Shown one piece after another: positions 18,013-26,035 of a stretch of 64,000 nt of DNA. The DNA is from Candidatus Methanoperedens sp. (GTDB lineage Archaea; Halobacteriota; Methanosarcinia; Methanosarcinales; Methanoperedenaceae): positions 20,934 through 84,933 of the forward strand of contig JAHFDG010000014.1 in the NCBI GenBank assembly GCA_023249105.1, written 5' to 3'. The translations under genes were made by a program, and so were the position numbers. Each line of letters starts with the position of its first letter. Positions within the stretch are counted from its first letter, which is position 1. Under the pieces are notes generated by a model. That model was not told the DNA's origin, searched no databases, and saw only the letters and a program-made list of their open reading frames with translations.

Positions 18013-18094
18013 AAAAGAAAAAACGTTTAAGAAGGGGGTATGAAAGCCATTACATTGTAACTGTTGCATTATTCAGGCATTTTACCTCGCCCTG

Positions 18095-18787
18095 CTACAT
18101 TGATTCATTCTTATAAAAAATCTTGCTGTGGAATTCTTTTCCGAACCTGTTAAGCCTCCGAAAGAACCCGCGAATCACCTGGATAAAGACGACATGCAGT
18201 GGAGCGGTCTGTCCGCCGGGGTGGGTTCTGCCCTCCCGGATTGCAGACAACACAGAGCCCGCGTTCGGCCCGGCATCGATTTCCGTATAGCCAAGACCGA
18301 TTGTTGAAAGCATATGGGAGTCACTTCCCCCAACTTCCGGTTTTACAAGAGCCTGCGCCATCTCTTTTGCTCTCTTATTCTCACCGAATATGCATCTGGA
18401 ATTGAAGGTCTCGATTGCGTCCACATCCAGCTTTTCCACATTGCCGATGCTTCTTATCTTGAAAGGATGCGCTGCTATTACAATACCTCCTTTTTTGTGG
18501 GCAATCCTGATAGTCTCCTCCGGCGTGAGGTTTGGCTGGATATTATCCCTTATCCCGAGTACGATAAGATGCCCGTCGGTCGTCGAGACTTCTAAACCGG
18601 GAAGAACAATTAAAGGCAGGCTCAATTCCTTTGCGCGTTTCATGCCGATAAGGCTTCCATAGATTGTGTTATGGTCGCATATGGCAATCCCGTCAAGCCC
18701 CTTCTTTACCGCTTGATTCAGGATGTCATCGACCGAAAGGTTGCTGTCTGAAGAGAAGTTTGAATGGATGTGCAGGTCAAAACGCAT
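18095..18787 (-). CDS. PHP-domain metal-dependent phosphoesterase
   Basis: 230 residues. PHP motifs: DLHIHSNFSSD (metal-binding HxH), ICDHNT, GLEVST, AAHPF and GGSDSHML. These bind three metals and hydrolyse phosphate esters; stand-alone members include histidinol-phosphatase-like and nucleotide phosphoesterases. The C-terminus is basic (FFRRLNRFGKEFHSKI). It converges on the AT-rich cluster and is closer in composition to the host. Confidence 0.85.
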   Translation of the reverse strand: MRFDLHIHSNFSSDSNLSVDDILNQAVKKGLDGIAICDHNTIYGSLIGMKRAKELSLPLIVLPGLEVSTTDGHLIVLGIRDNIQPNLTPEETIRIAHKKGGIVIAAHPFKIRSIGNVEKLDVDAIETFNSRCIFGENKRAKEMAQALVKPEVGGSDSHMLSTIGLGYTEIDAGPNAGSVLSAIREGRTHPGGQTAPLHVVFIQVIRGFFRRLNRFGKEFHSKIFYKNESM

Positions 18788-18905
18788 ATGTTTATATTTC
18801 CCAAGATATTAAAAAAGTTAACTCATGGACAGTCCTGAGTACGCAGAGGAATAGGTAATTTATTTAAAGACCTTGAATCAACATCAAAAGGCAGATGACA
18901 AGTAT

Positions 18906-19622
18906 ATGAGCCCAATAACCCGGACTGCCCCCAGATATGAAATGCTATTCAGCAACGTCGAGTTTAACGGCACCCTCCTTATCGGACCTGACCCACTCGG
19001 GGCAGATTTTGACTACAGGGTATTCCTGGAGGCGAGGCGAATACTGAGAATGATAGGCTTTCGTATGATTGGCGGCAAACGGGGGTTTGAGGAATACCAG
19101 AAAGATTTCACTTATGATAACAAAAACATCAAAGCGCGCATACGGCTTGTCCTTGGCCGCAATTATGTTGGGAATTTGCAGGAATTCTGGCGGGAAACCC
19201 TGGCACATGAAGATTTCATTTATCTAAAAACCCATGCAGGATACGGCAGGCATCTCAGCCTGAGCGACGATGTACGGTACTTCACCGATGCCATGAAGGA
19301 AGGATTTGTTCTTCCTGACAGAAAACCGTACCAGTTGTACTATCTTGATTGCTGCAAGAGCGAGATGTATTATAAGGATGCGTTCCGAAGCTTTGTAGGG
19401 AGTGATGGAGTAGACCTTATTTTGCATAAATGGTTCTGTGATTACAAGATAATAGGGCCGGTGATGGTGCTTATCCGGGAACTGATGGAAGGTTCGGATT
19501 TTGAGACAATTGTTTCGAAAATGAACGACGAATATGGAATCCCGCATTTTGATGTGGAAGATGATCCTGAGGATATGAGATTGGATAGAAAAATGGTCAC
19601 TTATTCTTTAAGTGATTCTTAA
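18906..19622 (+). CDS. Uncharacterised protein with possible caspase-like (clan CD) fold
   Basis: 238 residues from ATG 18906 (the TTG at 18873 is weaker). I do not recognise a named family. The order of features is caspase-like: TLLIGPDP as a first strand, a helix DYRVFLEARRILRMIGF, then DFIYLKTHAGYG with a His at residue 110 at the end of a hydrophobic strand, then YYLDCCKSE with Cys 149/150, similar to the DCCHSG/DSCHSG of metacaspases, then GVDLILHKW and a helix ending ELMEGSDF as in CHAT domains. The His is followed by Ala-Gly rather than directly by Gly, a departure from the family. Inference only; no partner gene or target is evident. Confidence 0.45.
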   Translation: MSPITRTAPRYEMLFSNVEFNGTLLIGPDPLGADFDYRVFLEARRILRMIGFRMIGGKRGFEEYQKDFTYDNKNIKARIRLVLGRNYVGNLQEFWRETLAHEDFIYLKTHAGYGRHLSLSDDVRYFTDAMKEGFVLPDRKPYQLYYLDCCKSEMYYKDAFRSFVGSDGVDLILHKWFCDYKIIGPVMVLIRELMEGSDFETIVSKMNDEYGIPHFDVEDDPEDMRLDRKMVTYSLSDS

Positions 19623-19771
19623 AAGAATTTTTAACCATGACCAAAATACACGATACTCTCGGTAGAGAAAATATTTGATAATGCTGTGTAGGTTTAAGAT
19701 ATCAGCAGTAAATATTTAAGTCGTATACCAAGTTAGGCGAAATTCGACTTGACTTTAAGAAGGTGGAAAAG

Positions 19772-20476
19772 ATGAAATCAAATGCGAAATGGCTCTATAA
19801 TGAAACTGTTCAAGTTGGTACAGACTATCAGGATATTTCAAATGTTCAAGCATATGATATGGAGATGGCAAAATTTAGAGATGTTACAAAAGAAGCAACT
19901 GATATAATTGAAGCTATAAGCTTAGGGAGAGAACATTCATTACTTGAAATTGGTACGGGAACAGGTAATTTTGCAATTGAAGCAGCAAAGCATTGTAATA
20001 ACGTATATGCTATCGATGTTTCATCTACAATGATAGCTTATGCAAAACAAAAAGCACAAAAAATGGGAATTAGTAATATTTCATTTTTTCAGGCAGGTTT
20101 TTTAAGCTATGAGCATAACGGATATCCTTTGGATATGATTGTTTCAAATGTTGCATTGCATCATTTGCCGGACTTCTGGAAAATGATTGCTCTAAAAAGA
20201 ATTTATAAATTGCTTAAGAATGACGGGACTTTTTATTTAGGTGATGTCGTTTTTTCATTTCCAAATGAAGAATATGACTATAAAATCGACAATTGGATTG
20301 ATACTATGAAAGAAAAAGTGGGAAAAAATTTTGCAGAGGAAGCGCAAATGCATATTAAGGAAGAATATTCAACCTTCGATTGGATTATAGAGGAAATGCT
20401 CCATAAATCAGGATTTAAATTTGATATTCGTCATAAGGATGATTTTTTTGCAGTATATTACTGCAAGAAGAAATAA
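19772..20476 (+). CDS. Class I SAM-dependent methyltransferase
   Basis: 234 residues. Motif I reads LLEIGTGTGNFAIEA, motif II YAIDVSSTMI, motif IV MIVSNVALHHLPDFWK, and motif VI LKNDGTFYLGDV. This arrangement is typical of UbiE/BioC-like small-molecule methyltransferases. ATG 19772 is preceded by AAGGTGG; GTG 19763 lies inside that ribosome site. The gene is AT-rich, like the 11-18 kb block, and may be related to it, but two host-like genes lie between. Substrate unknown. Confidence 0.85.
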   Translation: MKSNAKWLYNETVQVGTDYQDISNVQAYDMEMAKFRDVTKEATDIIEAISLGREHSLLEIGTGTGNFAIEAAKHCNNVYAIDVSSTMIAYAKQKAQKMGISNISFFQAGFLSYEHNGYPLDMIVSNVALHHLPDFWKMIALKRIYKLLKNDGTFYLGDVVFSFPNEEYDYKIDNWIDTMKEKVGKNFAEEAQMHIKEEYSTFDWIIEEMLHKSGFKFDIRHKDDFFAVYYCKKK

Positions 20477-20753
20477 TTCATAAATATATGGAAAAATATA
20501 TGGAAAAATCAGAAGGTCGAAAATCGCTCAACTTTAGCATATCAGGTTTTGTTACCGTTTCTGGCTACACCCAAATTGTTCCCTTCGGTCGCAACTTTGA
20601 GTAGCTGCACACGTTGGGACGAAAGACTATGTGCGCTATTAAAAGAAGAATTTGAATTGTTTTGCAATATCCTAAAATATGATGACGTATTAGGGAACAG
20701 CTAAATTGCAATAGCGAAGAAAAATAAAATCAGCCTTTTAAAAATGTGAAGAT

Positions 20754-21503
20754 ATGGAGTTAAGATTTCATAATAAACCGGAAATGGATAAACCCCGCAT
20801 GTTAGTGGGTCTTCCAGGCATGGGAATGGTCGCAAGGAGTACTGTTAACTATTTTATAGAAATCTTAAAACCGGAATTGTTTGCTGATATTCCAGTGCCA
20901 TATCTTTCGCCTTCGATTGCCTTTTTTGAGAAAGGTCTTGTAGTGCCTGTGGACAGGGATAAAAGCCCTTTCAGGTTCTACTATTCGCAGGAAAAAAATA
21001 TCATATTGTTCTCGGGTGATATGCAAATTGGCTATACCACAAAAGATAATGAACTCGCCGAGAAAATCATCGAAGCCGCGAAGCTTTGCGGGGTTGATAC
21101 TGTTTATACCGTAATAGCAACGCATGTAAAAAAATATGTTGAGGAGCCGGAGGTGTTCGGAGTCGCAACCTCGCCTGAAATCCTGGATTTTTTAAAAAGC
21201 AAGGGTGTGGAGATAGCGGATGGCAGCCTGCAAATAAGCGGGGTTAACGGGCTTGTGATAGAATATGCAAAGCGCAGTGGGATTAATGGAATATCCTTGC
21301 TCACCGAGACGGTTTTTCCTGATGCGCTGGATATAAAAGCATGTTATGCAGGGATAAAGAAGGTTTCCGAGCTTCTGGAAATTGAGATTGATATGAGCAG
21401 GATTGAGAGCGAGGCGAAGAAGTTTGATGAGGGGTTTAAGAGGTATTTGAGAGAGATGCAGGAGAAGAAGAGGAAAGAGGAGGATTTGGGGTATATTGGG
21501 TGA
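20754..21503 (+). CDS. PAC2-family protein (proteasome-assembly-chaperone-like)
   Basis: 249 residues with MLVGLPGMGMVARSTVNY at the N-terminus, IILFSGDMQIGY, VYTVIATHVKKY and GVNGLVIEYAKRSGINGISLLTET, the last region shared with PAC2/DUF75 archaeal homologues. The C-terminal 40 residues form a charged helix (EAKKFDEGFKRYLREMQEKK). These proteins resemble eukaryotic PAC2 and archaeal PbaA/PbaB chaperones. Stand-alone gene here. Confidence 0.85.
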   Translation: MELRFHNKPEMDKPRMLVGLPGMGMVARSTVNYFIEILKPELFADIPVPYLSPSIAFFEKGLVVPVDRDKSPFRFYYSQEKNIILFSGDMQIGYTTKDNELAEKIIEAAKLCGVDTVYTVIATHVKKYVEEPEVFGVATSPEILDFLKSKGVEIADGSLQISGVNGLVIEYAKRSGINGISLLTETVFPDALDIKACYAGIKKVSELLEIEIDMSRIESEAKKFDEGFKRYLREMQEKKRKEEDLGYIG

Positions 21504-21527
21504 GGGGGATAATCGAACGTATCGTTT

Positions 21528-21580
21528 GCAGTCACCGCCCCCGACTCAAGTCTGGGGCATCAACGGTTGGAGCATGAGGG
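21528..21580. repeat. Dispersed intergenic repeat, copy A
   Basis: Contains AGTCACCGCCCCCG, an imperfect palindrome CCCCCGACT-CA-AGTCTGGGG, then GGGGCATCA and GGAGCATGAGG. The same pieces recur at 49004-49055 (with a different but again palindromic stem), 51349-51389 and 23349-23363. It lies right after the PAC2 stop codon. Probably a palindromic intergenic element. Confidence 0.45.
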
Positions 21581-21656
21581 TTTTAAAGTTCATTCGTTGC
21601 TCTGATTGTAACAAAATAAAAGGGGGCGTGGAAATATGGCATATTGTAAAAGCTTA

Positions 21657-22277
21657 CTATGTTGGAGCTGTTGTTAATGTACCTTCAGAAGTTGTTCGTT
21701 CTTTAAATGTAGGTAAACCAATCCTGCTTAAATAATTTGAAAACCGTTGTGATAAACATTCTCGAAAAAGTTGATTGATAGTGACAAGATAGTGCTCTGC
21801 ACCATACATTTTAAATAGAGTGTCTCTTGGAATAGCGTAGTAATGCTTAAAATCAACCACTAAATCTGGTACTTGCAGTGCTTGGTCTTTTTCTAAAAAA
21901 TGGAATCTTGCATTGTTTTGTTGTTTTATAAGTTTATATTTATCTGTACTCCAGTTCTCCATCTTTAGTCCAATGGATTCTAAGTGCTTCCCTACTTTGA
22001 AGTCTTCTGCAATGTAAGCAGGGCATATCAATATAGTTCGCAAGTATTTGTCATGTTTTACAGTGGCAGCTTCTTCCCGGTTCTTGAAATCCCATTCAAG
22101 ATCGCAATCTTGACTCATTACTATAGCATATGGCAAATTTAATTCATCAATTTCTATTTCGCCTGGAGAGGCTTTTGCATAGCTATCAATAACATCTATG
22201 TTTCGAAGTATGTCCCCTTGACAGATTCTTTTAAATGTGCGTTTAACATACATCGAATCAATCTTGCTTGGAAACAT
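21657..22277 (-). CDS. Uncharacterised protein of a TIGR04255-type operon (SQDCDL motif)
   Basis: 206 residues, family not recognised. Notable motifs: FKRICQGDIL near the N-terminus and AIVMSQDCDLEWDF at about residues 51-64, which looks like a conserved functional site with a lone Cys between two Asp. The C-terminal part (YYAIPRDTLFKMYG ... LSQRFSNYLSRIGLP) appears to be a second conserved block. Last gene of a three-gene unit. ATG 22277 overlaps the previous gene by 20 nt; ATG 22253 is an alternative just past that gene's stop. Confidence 0.7.
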   Translation of the reverse strand: MFPSKIDSMYVKRTFKRICQGDILRNIDVIDSYAKASPGEIEIDELNLPYAIVMSQDCDLEWDFKNREEAATVKHDKYLRTILICPAYIAEDFKVGKHLESIGLKMENWSTDKYKLIKQQNNARFHFLEKDQALQVPDLVVDFKHYYAIPRDTLFKMYGAEHYLVTINQLFRECLSQRFSNYLSRIGLPTFKERTTSEGTLTTAPT

Positions 22278-22455
22278 AACGTAAAATTTTTCTTTTTATT
22301 TTTGTCTTTTTGTACTTTTCGATGTAATTTTCGACATCGATATTGATATCAAAAGGATAGTCCTTATCTTCCGTTTTCTTGGGTTTTAGCAAAGTGGGTA
22401 CAACAGTTTGCGACTCGCCAAAATAAAGGTCATCACAAGTCACATTCTCAGGCAT
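22258..22455 (-). CDS. Small linker protein of the TIGR04255-type operon
   Basis: 65 residues from ATG 22455, which is preceded by GAAGGTG. The product is polar, with KPKKTEDKDYPFD and a basic C-terminal helix (YIEKYKKTKIKRKILRY). No family recognised. It starts 5 nt after the end of the TIGR04255-like gene and overlaps the next gene, so the three are one transcription unit. It may be an adaptor or an antitoxin-like partner. Confidence 0.65.
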   Translation of the reverse strand: MPENVTCDDLYFGESQTVVPTLLKPKKTEDKDYPFDINIDVENYIEKYKKTKIKRKILRYVSKQD

Positions 22456-22459
22456 TTTT

Positions 22460-23182
22460 TCACCTTCCATAGTTTCTTAAGCCATCTAAAATGCTGTGTT
22501 CATATAACTCTTTAATTGCAGTATGATATATGTCTACTTGGCCAAGGATAGAAGAAAGCTCTGTTTCATTTTTTGAATAACAATCATAATCAAGTGAAAA
22601 TTCCTTCTTTGCAATTGGGTTTGGATATTCGCTATTGAACCAGCCGTACTGGAATCGGAGAAAATAATCAGATCTATTTAATTCTAAGACCCCCATTAAT
22701 CTTGATAGTTCACTCCGCCTTTCGATGAAATCAAGACTAGAAGTAAGGGGTTCTTTAATAAATTCTGTCCACTCAAATGGATCACCTTCATTAATAATTA
22801 TTTGATTTATATAACGAAGTCCTATCCTAGATGTTTTTGCAGAGGAATTCTCTGTTCCCAAATTTTGAATCACTTTCTGAACAAGATTTCTGAACTCTTC
22901 ATAAGTATTATAATTTTTAATCCCAATTATAATTGCATTAGGCTCTAATGTTATCGAACTATTTGCATTATTATGAAAATAATAGGCTTTAGCTCGTTTC
23001 TCTTTTGTAGTTTTCTGAACGTTGTCGATAGTCATTTCAATAGATACTTGTTCTCGTGGTTCGAACTCAGGAAAACTATCTGAAACCATTCTCTTGATAT
23101 TATCCACTACCTGCGGAGAAAATTTGATTTCATCCTTAAAATTCAATCTTAATATGACGTCTTTTAAAAAATTGCTTGGCAT
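22460..23182 (-). CDS. TIGR04255-like sporadically distributed protein
   Basis: 240 residues. It shows the pattern I associate with the TIGR04255 family: an N-terminal LKDVILRLNF, a central SRIGLRYINQI, and a C-terminal helix DIYHTAIKELYEHSILDGLR. The family is patchily distributed in bacteria and archaea, often in mobile or defence-rich regions; its biochemical role is not known to me. ATG 23182 is used because AAAGGGATGATA precedes it. First gene of the three-gene unit that ends at 21657. Confidence 0.7.
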   Translation of the reverse strand: MPSNFLKDVILRLNFKDEIKFSPQVVDNIKRMVSDSFPEFEPREQVSIEMTIDNVQKTTKEKRAKAYYFHNNANSSITLEPNAIIIGIKNYNTYEEFRNLVQKVIQNLGTENSSAKTSRIGLRYINQIIINEGDPFEWTEFIKEPLTSSLDFIERRSELSRLMGVLELNRSDYFLRFQYGWFNSEYPNPIAKKEFSLDYDCYSKNETELSSILGQVDIYHTAIKELYEHSILDGLRNYGR

Positions 23183-23348
23183 TATCATCCCTTTATGGTG
23201 AATAACATATATTATAACATTAGGTATATACCTATCTATCCAATCTCAGTAATCAGCCACTAATCCCCTCCGCCCCTTATCTTTATACACATAATTGTTG
23301 TTGTGGTTCAAGATATTCCAGCGGATGCGCGAAAACGAGTGCGGATGC

Positions 23349-23363
23349 AGTCACAAACCCCGG
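23349..23363. repeat. Dispersed intergenic repeat, partial copy D
   Basis: AGTCACAAACCCCGG matches 14 bases of the copy at 51376-51389. It sits in the 23189-23668 gap, which otherwise holds an nth gene fragment and the fic operator. Confidence 0.4.
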
Positions 23364-23455
23364 ACTTAAAACTACGACCTGCATATAGCGATTTTAGCAT
23401 GAAAGTTTAACTTGATTTTGGACACTTCAACACTCCCATGGCTTTGACACCCCCC

Positions 23456-23590
23456 TCACTCCTCCCTCCCACTCGGACACATCTCCCCAATCATACACAC
23501 CCCGCATTTCGGCACCACATGTCTGCACATCTCCTGCCCTAACCTCACAAGCAGCTCATTGATATAGCGCTTCGGCATGACTTCGCGGTT
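23456..23590 (-). pseudogene. Detached 3' fragment of an endonuclease III gene
   Basis: In frame on the minus strand this encodes MPKRYINELLVRLGQEMC and then RHVVPKCGVCMIGEMCPSG before TGA at 23456: the C-terminal 4Fe-4S loop of endonuclease III (C-x6-C-x2-C-x5-C). It parallels the end of the intact nth at 25040-25185, including non-coding bases beyond the stop (TTGACACCCCCC), with scattered differences and a 9-base deletion removing the residues YWR. The rest of the gene is absent. The fic gene lies exactly between the fragment and nth. Confidence 0.8.
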
Positions 23591-23610
23591 AACTTGAGAG
23601 GAATAAGTTT

Positions 23611-23649
23611 AATTACCAATAATTACTAATATTAACAAAATTAGTAATT
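23611..23649. promoter_or_regulatory. Inverted-repeat operator upstream of fic
   Basis: AATTACTAAT at 23621-23630 and ATTAGTAATT at 23640-23649 form a perfect 10-bp inverted repeat with a 9-nt spacer, and AATTACCAAT at 23611-23620 is a further one-mismatch half site. The site ends 19 nt before the fic start. The Fic protein has a C-terminal winged-helix domain, so autoregulation through this site is plausible. Confidence 0.5.
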
Positions 23650-23668
23650 AAAAGTAAGTAGAATAATT

Positions 23669-25006
23669 ATGAAAATTCCGGAAAGCCCGCCAAAGATATT
23701 GTATAATAAGATAGCAGATGGACTAAAATATTTAAAAAACGACTCCTATAATCAATTAATCAAAGAAGCTATTAACAAATATTTGTACTGGTCTGAATTC
23801 AAATATAAACCCGGCTCTGGTCAGATAGAACCTGAAGTATTATGGACAATTGTTAAATTAAATAGAAATTTAAGCGCTGAAAAGATTAAAATAAGTGATA
23901 TAACAGGATTTGAATTCAAATATAACCTGACTCCTGATATTCAACAAAAATTACATGAATTCGACCTTAATCTGGGGGGAAGACTCGGCGGGGAAGAGAT
24001 TATTCCCAGCAGCGATAAAAACAGGTATTTAATCAGTTCAATCATGGAAGAAGCGATTGCCTCAAGCCAATTAGAGGGCGCTGCTACAACAAGAAAAGAA
24101 GCAAAGAAGATGTTAAGGCAGGAAAGGAAGCCGAAAAACAAGTCTGAACAAATGATCCTGAATAATTACAATACAATAAGAAAACTAAAAGAATCAAAAG
24201 GCGAAAAGCTTACAACAGAATTAATTCTGGAAATCCACTCTTCTATTACGAAAGACACTTTAAGCGATTCAAACCAGGAAGGACAATTCAGGAAATCAAA
24301 TGATATTGCGGTTGTCAGTTCAAGCGGGGAAGTTGTTTATATCCCGCCGGATTTTGAACATCTTGAAAAAATAATGAGGGATTTTTGTATTTTTGCTAAT
24401 GAATCAAACGAAAAAAGATTTATTCATCCGGTTATTCGGGCTACGATTTTACACTTCTTAATTGGTTATATACATCCCTTTACTGATGGAAATGGAAGAA
24501 CTGCAAGGGCGATTTTTTATTGGTATTTGCTTAAAGAGGGTTACTGGCTGATAGAATATATGTCCATTTCCAGGATGATAATAAAATCCCCGGCACAGTA
24601 TGCAAGGGCTTATTTATATTCGGAACTTGATGAAAACGATTTAACTTATTTTATAAATTACCAGTTAAAAACAATGGGTTTAGCCTTTGACAGCTTGAAA
24701 GAATATATAAGTAGAAAAATCCAGGAAAAACGAGAACTATATAATTTCAAAAAAATTAAAAATATTAATGACAGGCAAATTATCATATTAAAATTATTAT
24801 CCGATGAACCAAAATTTACATTCACAATAAAAGAGATCCAGAACAGGTTTAACACCGCTTATCAAACAGCAAGGACAGATGTAATGGGCATGGAAAAGTA
24901 TGGGCTTATCCAAAAAAATATTATTGGAAAAAAGAAATTAATATATTATAGGTCTGAAAATTTTGATGAAATCCTCTCAAGATTAATTACGGAAGGACAA
25001 AAATGA
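23669..25006 (+). CDS. Fic-domain protein with C-terminal winged helix
   Basis: 445 residues. The Fic core HPFTDGNGRTAR is complete, with catalytic His and the phosphate-binding loop; it predicts AMP (or other NMP) transfer to a protein hydroxyl. An N-terminal SSQLEGAATT carries the inhibitory S-x-x-x-E-G motif of class II Fic proteins, which blocks the site until released. The C-terminal 90 residues (RQIIILKLLSDEPKF, then NRFNTAYQTARTDVMGM) form a winged-helix DNA-binding domain. The gene is AT-rich, sits between two copies of the nth 3' end and has its own operator, which suggests acquisition. Confidence 0.88.
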   Translation: MKIPESPPKILYNKIADGLKYLKNDSYNQLIKEAINKYLYWSEFKYKPGSGQIEPEVLWTIVKLNRNLSAEKIKISDITGFEFKYNLTPDIQQKLHEFDLNLGGRLGGEEIIPSSDKNRYLISSIMEEAIASSQLEGAATTRKEAKKMLRQERKPKNKSEQMILNNYNTIRKLKESKGEKLTTELILEIHSSITKDTLSDSNQEGQFRKSNDIAVVSSSGEVVYIPPDFEHLEKIMRDFCIFANESNEKRFIHPVIRATILHFLIGYIHPFTDGNGRTARAIFYWYLLKEGYWLIEYMSISRMIIKSPAQYARAYLYSELDENDLTYFINYQLKTMGLAFDSLKEYISRKIQEKRELYNFKKIKNINDRQIIILKLLSDEPKFTFTIKEIQNRFNTAYQTARTDVMGMEKYGLIQKNIIGKKKLIYYRSENFDEILSRLITEGQK

Positions 25007-25039
25007 AACATCCACCTTTTGTCATATTGACACCCCCCC

Positions 25040-25654
25040 TCACTCCCCCCTCCTGCTCGGACACATCTCCCCAATCATACACACCCCGCATTTCGGCCCG
25101 ACAGGTCTGCATATATCCTGCCCGAACCTCACAAGCAGCTCATTGATATAGCGCCAATACCTCTTCGGGAGTACTTCGCGAAGTTTCAGTTCTGTCTCCT
25201 CAGGCGTCTTTGTGCTCACAAGCCCGAGCCTGTTCGATATCCGGTGGACGTGGGTATCCACTGCAATCGCATCCTTGCCAAAGCCGTAAACGAGGACACA
25301 ATTTGCGGTCTTTCTTCCCACGCCCGGAAGCGAGAGCAACGTATCCACATCGTCAGGAACTTTGCCCTTAAAATCATTGCTGATTATCCTGGCTATTTCC
25401 TTCACGCGCGGCGCTTTTATGCGGTAGAACCCGACTTCGCGAATCAATTCCTCGATGTCCGAAACATCGGCACCTGCAAGCGCTGTTGCGGTTCCGTATT
25501 TTGAAAATAGTTTCCCTGATGCCCTGTCCGTGACCTCGTCGCGGGTGCGCTGGGAGAGGACTGTGGCTATTAGCTGGCGAAAAGGGTCACGGGAATTGAA
25601 TTTGCCAGGAGGGTAGCGGTTTTTCAGGCGGGAGATGATGAGGTCGATGGTCAT
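25040..25654 (-). CDS. nth: Endonuclease III (DNA glycosylase/AP lyase)
   Basis: 204 residues. Removes oxidised pyrimidines and cleaves the abasic strand. Seen: IATVLSQRTRDEVT (helix with conserved Q), LPGVGRKTANCVL (helix-hairpin-helix with catalytic Lys), VDTHVHRISNRLGL (catalytic Asp), and the FeS loop CRPVGPKCGVCMIGEMC. ATG 25654 gives the usual family length; the open frame extends to 25855 but that part is Phe/Tyr-rich and overlaps the divergent promoter of the next gene. No ribosome site precedes 25654, so translation may be leaderless. Confidence 0.85.
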   Translation of the reverse strand: MTIDLIISRLKNRYPPGKFNSRDPFRQLIATVLSQRTRDEVTDRASGKLFSKYGTATALAGADVSDIEELIREVGFYRIKAPRVKEIARIISNDFKGKVPDDVDTLLSLPGVGRKTANCVLVYGFGKDAIAVDTHVHRISNRLGLVSTKTPEETELKLREVLPKRYWRYINELLVRFGQDICRPVGPKCGVCMIGEMCPSRRGE

Positions 25655-25744
25655 GAGGGCTACTTCGGCACGGAGGGTAATAAAGCATAACGATTTGGAG
25701 GAGAAAAGATTAAAGTCTGCGATAAAGTTAAAATAGCCTCTGAG

Positions 25745-25756
25745 TAAGTATAAATA
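25745..25756 (+). promoter_or_regulatory. Archaeal TATA box for the VapBC pair
   Basis: TAAGTATAAATAC is centred about 28 nt before ATG 25778, so the transcript would begin at or near that codon (leaderless), or carry a 15-nt leader with GGAG if translation starts at ATG 25793. Confidence 0.5.
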
Positions 25757-25777
25757 CGAGTTATACCAAACACAGGT

Positions 25778-26035
25778 ATGGAGAATATCGAAATGGAAGC
25801 TATAATGAAAGTCGGTCCAAAAGGGCAGGTAGTAATTCCACAGGAATTCAGGCATGCTCTGAACATATATCCAGGGTCAAAAGTAGTGTTTAAATTAACA
25901 GATAAAAAATTAGAGATAGAAAAACCCCCGCAGGATGCCATTGCAATATTTAGGGAAACTGCAAAAGGAATGGGTAAACTCAGGTTCCATCCCCACGAAG
26001 CATATGAAGAAGAGCTTGAAGAGAGGATAAATTGA
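25778..26035 (+). CDS. AbrB-family antitoxin (VapB-like)
   Basis: 85 residues. The AbrB swapped-hairpin motif is MKVGPKGQVVIPQEFRHAL with LNIYPGSKVVF, followed by a tail (GKLRFHPHEAYEEELEERIN) that would bind the toxin. Its stop overlaps the TTG start of the toxin. ATG 25793 after GGAG is an alternative start that would remove MENIE. Confidence 0.88.
   Translation: MENIEMEAIMKVGPKGQVVIPQEFRHALNIYPGSKVVFKLTDKKLEIEKPPQDAIAIFRETAKGMGKLRFHPHEAYEEELEERIN

Noticed and set aside
20477..20753. Possible gene or RNA in the 277-bp gap before the PAC2 gene
   Set aside because: No open frame with a ribosome site and no tRNA-like fold was found; short inverted pieces only.
21496..21735. 79-codon open frame on the plus strand after the PAC2 gene
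   Set aside because: It runs through the dispersed repeat and then antisense to the 21657 gene; no ribosome site and no protein-like composition.
25655..25855. 67-residue N-terminal extension of nth
   Set aside because: Phe/Tyr-rich sequence unlike endonuclease III, overlapping the promoter and start of the divergent VapB gene.
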